This document shows, piece by piece, positions 1 through 5,697 of a stretch of 6,463 nucleotides of DNA (position 1 is its first letter; the number at the start of each line of letters is the position of its first letter). The notes below the pieces were generated by a model, which saw only the letters and a list, made by a program, of their open reading frames with translations, was not told where the DNA came from and ran no database searches. Where the stretch lies: positions 1-6,463 of the forward strand of contig JAFGVM010000090.1 of NCBI GenBank assembly GCA_016937995.1, given 5' to 3'. The DNA is from Candidatus Delongbacteria bacterium. GTDB taxonomy: Bacteria > UBA4055. Made by a program: the position numbers and the translations under genes.

Positions 1-91
1 TATAAAACTCCGTTTTTTTATTATTAATAAGGCAGTTGGAAAATAAATAAGTTATAAGCAAAAAACAATCTTAATTTTATGATTTTTAACG
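1..91 (-). terminator. Operon 3' end with weak, AT-rich terminator-like stems
   Basis: No gene is visible. In the minus-strand transcript AAAAATC (87-81) can pair with GATTGTTT (70-63) with one bulged G around a 10-base loop, running into six T (65-60); the stem is almost all A-U and weak. A second small stem, AAAAC and GTTTT around a 3-base loop (4-16), lies at the window edge. Read on the plus strand it is followed by more T, so it could serve a convergent transcript. Neither is a strong intrinsic terminator, but the position fits the operon end. Confidence 0.25.
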
Positions 92-991
92 CTAATAATC
101 AGGTGAGAGATCAGGTTTGTCTATTCCATATTTCAATTTCAGACTGTCCGTGTATGCTTTCAACTCTGCATCTTCACTGAATTTTACGGAAGTAATTTTT
201 TCAAACATATTTTTGAATCCGACCCCGTCTGCAGTTTTACTGATATCAAGCCTGCCGATTTGCTCCGCACTGCTGCCGTGGCTTAGATAAAGTCTTTTGC
301 CGAACCTGATCATTTCATTTTTCGTGTTTGTATTCGATATCATTATATCAATAGCTTTAACACTATTGAATATTTTTTTCTCAGCCGAACTTTCCAGATT
401 GGATATGACTATAAAAACATCTGCTTCAGCTTTGATCGAATCAGCCAGAATATTCAATTTTTCAAACGAGATATCAGAAATGCCTGAATCAGAGGAGTAT
501 TTTGAATATAACGGATCCGTTATTGACGTAACCGCTAGCGTCAGTCCGTTTCGTTGAAAGAGCTTATGATCTGGAACATCATCTACATTAAATGACGCAG
601 CAGTGTTTTTATCAAGTCTTCTGTAAAAACCTGTCTCGTTCCTTCCTGCAGCAATGTAATCATATCCCAGATCCCCGATTATCTCGAGAATTATCCTGTT
701 TTGTCTGTCTCCGAAATTATAGGAAAAAATATTACCTGTGCAAACATAGATGCTGTTCTTAAAATTAATGATGCTGTCTTTATAAAATGTGACGTGATTA
801 AGAATATTCCCTTCAGGTTCCTTTGGGCAACGGCAGCCTTCGATTATACCATTATAATTCCCGGTGTAGAATAGAGTCATATTTTTAGACGATGAACATC
901 CTGATATCAATATGATAAATGAAAGAAGCAGGATCAACCTGCTTCTTCCAAAATGACAAATATTACTTATTTTATTAATCAAAAAGCTCAT
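92..991 (-). CDS. Lipoprotein with degenerate UshA/5'-nucleotidase-like metallophosphatase fold
   Basis: About 299 residues. A long N-terminus (17-18 residues) and a hydrophobic core end in the lipobox ISGC, giving lipid Cys32. The rest follows the calcineurin-like phosphatase half of UshA: LFYTGNYNG (40-48), then CRCP (53-56) as in the lEPCGCP-type subgroup, VCTGNIF (83-89), YDYIAAGRNE (110-119), NGLTLAVTSITDP (148-160), ADVFIVISNLE (190-200), AIDIMISNTN (213-222), and a closing GRLDIS strand. The substrate-binding C-terminal domain of UshA is absent. At the metal-ligand positions Asp and His are replaced, mostly by Asn, so catalysis is unlikely. The ATG 991 start overlaps the pilQ stop by 17 bases. 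TTG 1000 is an alternative, 6 bases after GAGG, and TTG 1006 opens the frame. Context suggests an outer-membrane or periplasmic accessory of the secretin; function unknown. Confidence 0.82.
   Translation of the reverse strand: MSFLINKISNICHFGRSRLILLLSFIILISGCSSSKNMTLFYTGNYNGIIEGCRCPKEPEGNILNHVTFYKDSIINFKNSIYVCTGNIFSYNFGDRQNRIILEIIGDLGYDYIAAGRNETGFYRRLDKNTAASFNVDDVPDHKLFQRNGLTLAVTSITDPLYSKYSSDSGISDISFEKLNILADSIKAEADVFIVISNLESSAEKKIFNSVKAIDIMISNTNTKNEMIRFGKRLYLSHGSSAEQIGRLDISKTADGVGFKNMFEKITSVKFSEDAELKAYTDSLKLKYGIDKPDLSPDY
921..949 (-). repeat. 12-bp RNA hairpin in the lipoprotein signal-peptide codons
   Basis: In the minus-strand transcript GGAAGAAGCAGG (949-938) pairs with CCTGCTTCTTTC (932-921) around a 5-base loop TTGAT. 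There are eleven Watson-Crick pairs and one G-U. The stem begins 25 bases after the pilQ stop codon and encodes the GRSRLILLLS part of the signal peptide. The bases after it (ATTTATCATA) are not a U-run, so it is not a standard intrinsic terminator. It could slow translation, protect the upstream mRNA end, or attenuate. Confidence 0.7.
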
Positions 992-2339
992 CTTCGTCAA
1001 GAACAACCTCTCCGTCGATCATTATGTAAGGCGTTATCTCAATTATCAGATTAGTAGTTTTCTTCGTTTTAACCTGATGCTGGAAAATATATCCCAGGAA
1101 AGGAATATCTCCAAGAAGAGGAAGTTTGTTCACAGTGAATGTCTCGTCTTCAAGAAGCATACCGCCTATCCTGATTGTCTGTCCGTCACGAACCCTTACT
1201 GTTGTATCTGCCTTTCTTGTTTTGACCCATGGTATCTCTGAATTCGGTCCCACCCATCCGAAAATGGAAGATACTTCTGCTTCAAGTCTTACAGTTATGT
1301 CATTCTCTTCATTGATGATAGGTTTAACTTTAAGTTTAACACCTACTTCTTCTTTCTGAACTGACTGAGTTGAAGTTCCCTGGGTAACTGTTGTTATTGT
1401 ATAAGGAACAATATCGCCAATATGAACATAAGCCTCTTTGTTGTTCAAAGTAGCAATTTCAGGTTCAGCAAGCACAAGAGCATCATTATCTCTGTTCGCA
1501 AAATCAAGGCTCAAAATATATTCCTGACCGATCACTCTGTGCCATACTGTATTAAGTCCGCTGGAAGTTTCATGAAAAGGTGAATTATCCATAAAAGTTA
1601 CATCATCCGAATAATCACCCCCGATATTTCTTACTGGGAAAGATGTGTTATCATAAGTAAAAGTCCATCCGTCTGTATAGTTTCCAGACCAGGTCCCCCA
1701 ATCCTGATAAGCTCCTTCCCTCAAAGTAGTCGTGTAATTATTTATCTTTTCCCATTCAATTCCGTATCTTGCTGAAACATCGTTACCGACTTCTTTTATT
1801 CTTGCTTTAAATAAGACCTGCTGAAGTGGTCTGTCGATCCTGACAAGTACTTTTTCTATCTCCTTTGCCACCTTCGGACTAGCCTGATATATCAGTCTGT
1901 TGCCCAGTTCATCGATCTGAACCATTTTCGATATATCTGCGAGCATGGATTTAGCGGTCTTGGCATCTGCGTACTGAAGATCGAAAACAGAAGTGTTCAG
2001 ACCTATCTCTCTGTCTATCTTCTTTTGCGTAGCAACAATAATCGAGTTATCTATTATCTGATAACTAAGGTCTGTTGCCCTCACCACAAGATCCAAAGCA
2101 TCTTTAATAGGGATCTCGTTCAAAGTTAAAGTAACCTTTTTCCCGATCGTTTCTTCACTCTGTACAAGGTTAACACCGGCTCTCTCGGCAAGAGCATCCA
2201 GCACCTGGGCTACTGACTGATCCAGAGCAGTAAGTGAAATCGGAGTTTTGAAATTGTCCGATGTAGTGTCAAAGAGAAGCTGAGAGCTGAAGACAAGCCC
2301 TGTAAAGACGGTCGTTATCAATACCATAATCCTTTTCAT
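975..2339 (-). CDS. pilQ: Type IV pilus-type outer-membrane secretin PilQ
   Basis: Outer-membrane channel through which the pilus passes. A signal peptide (about 1-20) is followed by an N0/STN domain (about 33-104, LDALAERAGVNLV and the IPIKDALDLVV helix) and an N1 secretin_N domain (about 116-172, VFDLQYADAKTA, then VEKVL-like helix and RIDRPLQQVLFKARI). The secretin domain (about 173-440) has ARYGIEW (190-196), LAEPEIATLNNKEAYVHIGDIVPY (start 290), EEVGVKLKVKP (330-340), RVRDGQTIRIGG (382-393), NKLPLLGDIPFLGYIF (404-419) and the closing LIIEITPYIM (431-440). At 454 residues it is short: there are no AMIN domains and only two N domains. Residues 200-262 form an Asp/Trp/Tyr-rich variable segment. 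The last 12 residues are acidic (VLDEDELFD). The gene overlaps the lipoprotein gene downstream. Type II GspD is less likely because GspD normally has more N domains. Confidence 0.96.
   Translation of the reverse strand: MKRIMVLITTVFTGLVFSSQLLFDTTSDNFKTPISLTALDQSVAQVLDALAERAGVNLVQSEETIGKKVTLTLNEIPIKDALDLVVRATDLSYQIIDNSIIVATQKKIDREIGLNTSVFDLQYADAKTAKSMLADISKMVQIDELGNRLIYQASPKVAKEIEKVLVRIDRPLQQVLFKARIKEVGNDVSARYGIEWEKINNYTTTLREGAYQDWGTWSGNYTDGWTFTYDNTSFPVRNIGGDYSDDVTFMDNSPFHETSSGLNTVWHRVIGQEYILSLDFANRDNDALVLAEPEIATLNNKEAYVHIGDIVPYTITTVTQGTSTQSVQKEEVGVKLKVKPIINEENDITVRLEAEVSSIFGWVGPNSEIPWVKTRKADTTVRVRDGQTIRIGGMLLEDETFTVNKLPLLGDIPFLGYIFQHQVKTKKTTNLIIEITPYIMIDGEVVLDEDELFD
1007..1014 (-). promoter_or_regulatory. 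Purine-rich ribosome binding site inside the end of pilQ
   Basis: The stretch ending in GGAGAGG, within the last pilQ codons, lies 6 bases before TTG 1000 and 15 bases before ATG 991. Spacing favours the TTG and codon preference favours the ATG; both keep the same lipoprotein frame and lipobox. Translation of the lipoprotein is probably coupled to that of the secretin. Confidence 0.45.
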
Positions 2340-2347
2340 TTATACAC

Positions 2348-2353
2348 CCTCCT
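2348..2353 (-). promoter_or_regulatory. Consensus Shine-Dalgarno of the secretin gene
   Basis: AGGAGG followed by an 8-base spacer before ATG 2339. It is the best ribosome binding site in the window and lies in the longest gap between genes here (56 bases, 2340-2395). A higher translation rate would suit the secretin, which assembles as a 12-15-mer. I see no convincing promoter in the gap. Confidence 0.75.
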
Positions 2354-2395
2354 GAATAATTTAGTATTCTTATTTCAATAAAATAGCTTGGTTGA

Positions 2396-3091
2396 TTATC
2401 TTCCCGGCCTTGGTATTCTTCTGCCCGGCACATCACCTCCCTGAGGAGTATCCTGATTTTCCTGGCCTGAAGTAGCTTCCATAAGATTTCTTGCATAATA
2501 GTCTCCGTCAATGCCCGGTCGAAATCTTACGACCCTGTTCTTATCCTCAGTATTTACATAAACAGATCGTTCAGTTATTGATAATATGTCACCCAGATAC
2601 TCACTTCCGGTTCTGGTGTTGCCTGTTGACTGGTTGGTTCCTGAGACTACCTGTTTCTGTATCTTTTTTCCGATAGCAATCTTATCTCCAACCTTAAACT
2701 CCTGTGTTTTGCCGTTAATGCTGAATCTTGCCTTGCCGTCAAAAAAAAGTGAGAATGAAACTACATCCCTTGTATATAACTCAAGTTCGTTTGTATTTAT
2801 CCACGAATACTGTATCTGAGGAGTATTGTCAGTTTCATGTACAACATCGATCTTTTTTTTCTCAATAATCTTGAAATTGAATATATCTCTTATTTTTTGA
2901 GCTTCAGCTTTTGAAAATTTTGTTATTATAGTGTCAGTTATAAGCACGCTGTCCTTACTTAATTTATATATCTCAGAAATTCTTGAAGAATCAGTATCTT
3001 GTTTTATCGTAATCAAAAGGTATGCCATGATCAGAACACAGATTGAGGAGATTATTATTATAGATATTTGCTGCTTTGAAAAATTCTTCAT
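2396..3091 (-). CDS. pilP: PilP/GspC-like periplasmic linker, membrane-anchored
   Basis: A 231-residue protein in the pilP position between pilO and the secretin gene. An N-terminal membrane helix (about 9-28) is followed by a helical segment containing KIRDIFNF (66-73), reminiscent of the RDPF-type motif at the start of PilP proteins. A beta-rich domain (about 108-192) follows, with FSINGKTQEFKVGDKIAIG, a Gly/Ser/Thr loop, LGDILSITERSVYVN and VVRFRPG. This is the order of strands in the PilP/GspC homology-region fold that binds the secretin N0 domain. The tail (208-231) is rich in Gly, Pro and Arg and probably unstructured. There is no lipobox: PilP is usually a lipoprotein of about 175 residues, whereas this one is anchored by a helix as in GspC. 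AAGGTGG (3108-3102) precedes the start. Family assignment is by fold pattern and position, and is the weakest of the five pil calls. Confidence 0.7.
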   Translation of the reverse strand: MKNFSKQQISIIIISSICVLIMAYLLITIKQDTDSSRISEIYKLSKDSVLITDTIITKFSKAEAQKIRDIFNFKIIEKKKIDVVHETDNTPQIQYSWINTNELELYTRDVVSFSLFFDGKARFSINGKTQEFKVGDKIAIGKKIQKQVVSGTNQSTGNTRTGSEYLGDILSITERSVYVNTEDKNRVVRFRPGIDGDYYARNLMEATSGQENQDTPQGGDVPGRRIPRPGR

Positions 3092-3109
3092 TTAAAAATT
3101 CCCACCTTA

Positions 3110-3688
3110 TTATAAGAATTTCACGAATTCAAGTCGTATATCACACTGAATAGTACTTTTTACATTGAATTCATCAAAATCGTCTTTTTCTAATGTATCC
3201 ATATTTTTTGGTGCAGAAACCTTGTTTCTATTAATTCTTAACGCAGCAATATTTATCACATGATCACTTTTTTCAATTCTGTTAATAAAATCTCTCATCT
3301 GGTCGTAACCAGTCTCAAAACTCATTATTATAATAAAAGTTGCCGTTCCTGATTTTGGATCATTTATTTCATTCGGGTCCTGATTTATCCTATTTGCCTC
3401 ATAAGTAATCTTTGAGTCTTTCAGCATATTCTCTACAACGCCCAATAGCTCAACTATTATATCCCCGTATGAGCTTGATCCTCTCTTATTAATTTCATAT
3501 TTTGCCTTAATGTTTGAAATGTTGTTTTGAATAAATACATCCCTGTTGTATTTTTCCATTAGTATTTTATTCTCTGAAGAAACAGAAGCTGTTTCGTTTA
3601 TTGAATCTGCAAGGAAAAAAAATCTGTAAACTAAACCCAGCACTAACAGAATTACGGGCACTATGATATAAATAATGTTTTTCTGCAT
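3110..3688 (-). CDS. pilO: Type IV pilus alignment protein PilO
   Basis: Bitopic inner-membrane protein of 192 residues, matching PilO/GspM size and layout. One membrane helix (about 5-26) is followed by a helical linker (about 30-90) and a C-terminal ferredoxin-like domain. In that domain a strand (ATFIIIMSF, 116-124), a helix (YDQMRDFINRIEKS, 128-141), a strand (VINIAALRI, 144-152) and a final strand (IQCDIRLEFVKF, 180-191) reproduce the PilO pattern. PilO heterodimerises with PilN and contacts PilP in the periplasm. The start is only 2 bases after the pilN stop codon, and the AGG for pilO lies inside the last pilN codons, so the two are probably translationally coupled, as expected for heterodimer partners. 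Confidence 0.86.
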   Translation of the reverse strand: MQKNIIYIIVPVILLVLGLVYRFFFLADSINETASVSSENKILMEKYNRDVFIQNNISNIKAKYEINKRGSSSYGDIIVELLGVVENMLKDSKITYEANRINQDPNEINDPKSGTATFIIIMSFETGYDQMRDFINRIEKSDHVINIAALRINRNKVSAPKNMDTLEKDDFDEFNVKSTIQCDIRLEFVKFL

Positions 3689-3690
3689 TT

Positions 3691-4290
3691 CTATTTACCT
3701 TTTGCCAAGTTATTGACTCTATCTGGGATTTTCAGATTGAAAACAAAAGACCAATATGTGAACTCTTCAAACTGTTTTCTGATATCGGGTCCTTTAACTA
3801 ATGTCAGATTGTTTTTATCGCAAATTCCGTAGCTTATAAGTTTACCTTCCACTCTATCCTTGAAAGTAATTATCCAAGACATGAGTTGTGATTTAACATT
3901 AGAACTTCTTGAGATAAAAGTAATTTCAATAAAATTCTCTTCATACTGAAAATTGTTTAAAATAACTGTTGAATCCATTGAGGATTCGAATTCCTGAAAA
4001 ACATCAGAAATCTTTTTTCTTTTTGTCATGGAATTATACATATTCTGAGAAAGCCGGTAATTAAAATAATCTTTTGATCTAAGTTCCTTTATCCTGCTGT
4101 TAATCTCCTCATTTGCTTCTTTTGCAAGTCTGTTATCAGTGTTGACACTTAGACCAAACAGATATAACAACCCAAGAAGAAGAAGCATTACTGAGCTGAA
4201 GCATATAAACAGCAGCCTTATGAAGTTGTCTCTTTTCCTGGCTTCATACTTTTCCTGATTGATCTTGTTTAGAAAATTAAATTTGTACAT
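3691..4290 (-). CDS. pilN: Type IV pilus alignment protein PilN
   Basis: Bitopic inner-membrane protein of 199 residues, the usual PilN size. A short cytoplasmic N-terminus with FNFLNKI (4-10) sits where PilN proteins carry the INLLP-type PilM-binding peptide; the Leu-Leu-Pro core is replaced here by Phe-Leu-Asn. A basic stretch (14-20) and one membrane helix (about 24-46) follow. A charged coiled-coil-like segment (about 52-75) leads into a ferredoxin-like periplasmic domain (about 105-190) that in the family pairs with PilO. Overall identity to well-known PilN proteins looks low, so the call rests on topology, size and gene order as much as on sequence. It starts 20 bases after pilM, with GGA 5 bases before the ATG, and its last codons contain the pilO ribosome binding site. 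A GspL C-terminal-like piece of a type II system is the alternative. Confidence 0.85.
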   Translation of the reverse strand: MYKFNFLNKINQEKYEARKRDNFIRLLFICFSSVMLLLLGLLYLFGLSVNTDNRLAKEANEEINSRIKELRSKDYFNYRLSQNMYNSMTKRKKISDVFQEFESSMDSTVILNNFQYEENFIEITFISRSSNVKSQLMSWIITFKDRVEGKLISYGICDKNNLTLVKGPDIRKQFEEFTYWSFVFNLKIPDRVNNLAKGK

Positions 4291-4310
4291 TTTTATCCAT
4301 AATCCTGAAT

Positions 4311-5675
4311 TTATTCATATCTCAAAGCCAGACCGATAGCTACATATGCAACACTTTCTTTTTCCTTGGCATAATCCAAAACACTTGAATCACCCCTGAA
4401 GAATCCGGCAACATCAAGATTTTCGCAGGGTATATCAGTGTTCTTGTTGATGAACTGGGCGAATTTATTCATCTCCAGAGCCTTGCCTGTAATGTATATC
4501 TTTGAAGGAATTTTGTTCTGGTTCTGCTGCGCATAGTACTGAAAGGTCTTCTGAAGCTCTCTGAGCAGCTGCATCCTGACATACTTTTTTACTGAAAAAT
4601 GCTGATTCAGATTTTCTGTTGTTTCCTGTTCGAATGCACTGGTTATGTAATCGTAAAAATTCCTGTTCCTTATCATTTCTTCAGTTTCTGCAGGAGAAAT
4701 ATCTCTGTTTCTCTGAAGTGTTTTTTTGAAGACATTATAGGTAAAATCAATATTTCTGATGTAAAGCTCTTCACTGCCGCTTGGTATTATCATTATGTGA
4801 GAAAAGTCCATTCCTATGTCAATAACGCAGGATACTGTACCTTTCGGCGGTCTTACAGATTCATTATACAGGTTTACTATCGCTATTTTGTCAATATCAA
4901 GTATTTTACACTCCACTCCCGTAAGCGTTAACATTCCCTGAACAGAAAAGAACGTGCTCCCGTCAGAGACAGCTGCGAGGATATCATGATTCATTCCGTC
5001 AGAATTTAAAAGTATGTATTCATAACGGCTCATGACGTCAAAAGGGGATTTTACTATAGAAGGAAGTTCTTTCTCAATATTCTCCACGGGCGTATTCTGG
5101 ACATATAGCTGTTTAACAATAACGTTCGTACCGTTCAGCGACGTTACTATGAGAGGATCGTTTTTAGCGACGCCAGCCCTTACAAAAACTTTATCGATCG
5201 CATCGATCTGCTGCTCTTTTATTACCTGATCCGGATCTTTTTTATCCTTAAAAACGTTATCCTCTGTGATCTGTGGAGGCTCAATCGGGATGACCTGCAG
5301 ATTAGTAAGCCTGTAATTTATTCCGTCAAACTCAGTTTGAGCAAAGACCACATTATCTTTTGTTATATGAAGCGCATTAACCCTGCTTTTTTTTGCAGAT
5401 GCGGAAACAGAGGGACTTTTATCTGAACTGGTATCCTTTGAAGTCTTTTCGATTATTTTAAGGTCCTCTCCAATATCCGCAGGTCTCGAAGGCGGCACCT
5501 GTGCGTTGGGGACTTCAGAAAAAATATTTCTTCCTATGCTCTTTGGAGACGCGTCACTTTTCTTCGGTGTTTCCTGTGATTTTTTATCAGTCTTATTCTT
5601 AAAAAAATCAGACTGATTTTCTGCGAAAATGTTCCTTCCTATACTCTTTGATTCTCTGCTCGGATCGTTTGCCAT
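4311..5675 (-). CDS. pilM: Type IV pilus inner-membrane platform protein PilM, with long N-terminal tail
   Basis: Actin/FtsA-like cytoplasmic protein that binds the PilN N-terminus and couples the pilus motor to the alignment complex. The body (about 98-454) matches PilM length and order: RVNALHIT (98-105) sits where phosphate-1 belongs; SHS2-like region with PLIVTSLNGTNVIVKQLYV (174-192) and SPFD (210-213); VIDIGMDFS (284-292) as phosphate-2; YIRNIDF (305-311); YITGKALEM (394-402) at the adenosine motif; and the PilM-like end AIGLALR. Residues 1-97 are an extra Ser/Lys/Pro-rich, probably disordered extension carrying KSIGRNIFAE (10-19) and KSIGRNIFSE (45-54). The usual acidic residue of phosphate-1 (D/EIG) is HIT here, and the adenosine GGG is GKA, so ATP binding may be weakened or lost. 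The gene starts 22 bases after the ParA stop, with a weak GGGA upstream of ATG 5675. It could belong to a type II-like system, but the MNOPQ order favours a pilus. Confidence 0.9.
   Translation of the reverse strand: MANDPSRESKSIGRNIFAENQSDFFKNKTDKKSQETPKKSDASPKSIGRNIFSEVPNAQVPPSRPADIGEDLKIIEKTSKDTSSDKSPSVSASAKKSRVNALHITKDNVVFAQTEFDGINYRLTNLQVIPIEPPQITEDNVFKDKKDPDQVIKEQQIDAIDKVFVRAGVAKNDPLIVTSLNGTNVIVKQLYVQNTPVENIEKELPSIVKSPFDVMSRYEYILLNSDGMNHDILAAVSDGSTFFSVQGMLTLTGVECKILDIDKIAIVNLYNESVRPPKGTVSCVIDIGMDFSHIMIIPSGSEELYIRNIDFTYNVFKKTLQRNRDISPAETEEMIRNRNFYDYITSAFEQETTENLNQHFSVKKYVRMQLLRELQKTFQYYAQQNQNKIPSKIYITGKALEMNKFAQFINKNTDIPCENLDVAGFFRGDSSVLDYAKEKESVAYVAIGLALRYE
5514..5543 (-). repeat. PilM tail motif, copy 2 (KSIGRNIFSE)
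   Basis: Second copy, residues 45-54. Over the eight core codons it differs from copy 1 at four third positions (Ser AGC/AGT, Arg AGA/AGG, Asn AAT/AAC, Phe TTT/TTC), all synonymous. The protein motif is therefore kept although the DNA has drifted, which suggests a functional binding peptide. Confidence 0.85.
5619..5648 (-). repeat. PilM tail motif, copy 1 (KSIGRNIFAE)
   Basis: First copy of a ten-residue motif in the disordered PilM tail, residues 10-19. It is preceded by Ser and followed by an acidic residue. Copy 2 lies 35 residues further on. The eight-residue core KSIGRNIF is identical between copies. Confidence 0.85.
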
Positions 5676-5697
5676 AATTCTTTATCCCAAGAACTGA

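Noticed and set aside
297-557. Plus-strand open frame of 86 codons opposite the lipoprotein gene
   Set aside because: It lies wholly antisense to a gene with a clear lipobox and family motifs, has no family signature, and its composition follows the opposite strand.
1126-1359. Plus-strand open frame of 77 codons opposite pilQ
   Set aside because: Antisense to the conserved secretin domain; low-complexity Ser/Thr/Leu content typical of a mirror frame.
2340-2395. Possible internal promoter before pilQ (TTGAAA with a nearby TAAATT)
   Set aside because: The two hexamers are about 9 bases apart, far too close for a sigma-70 promoter.
2269-2511. Minus-strand open frame of 80 codons spanning the pilP-pilQ junction
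   Set aside because: Out of frame with two well-supported genes, and it would swallow the best ribosome binding site and the secretin start.
2491-2819. Two overlapping plus-strand frames opposite the PilP-like gene
   Set aside because: Antisense shadows with no motifs and no convincing ribosome binding site.
4599-4931. Plus-strand open frame of 110 codons opposite pilM
   Set aside because: Antisense to the phosphate-2 region of PilM; the aromatic- and Cys-rich translation shows no recognisable domain.
5193-5207. ATCGAT-CGC-ATCGAT symmetrical repeat
   Set aside because: Explained by the repeated Ile-Asp codons of IDAID in PilM; each half is itself a short palindrome and the total is not striking.
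5032-5229. Plus-strand open frame of 65 codons opposite pilM
   Set aside because: Antisense shadow; no family match and no operon context on that strand.
5604-5620. AAAATCAG-A-CTGATTTT inverted repeat in the PilM tail
   Set aside because: Eight pairs around a single base in an A/T-rich low-complexity stretch; cannot form a usable RNA loop and is weak as a site.
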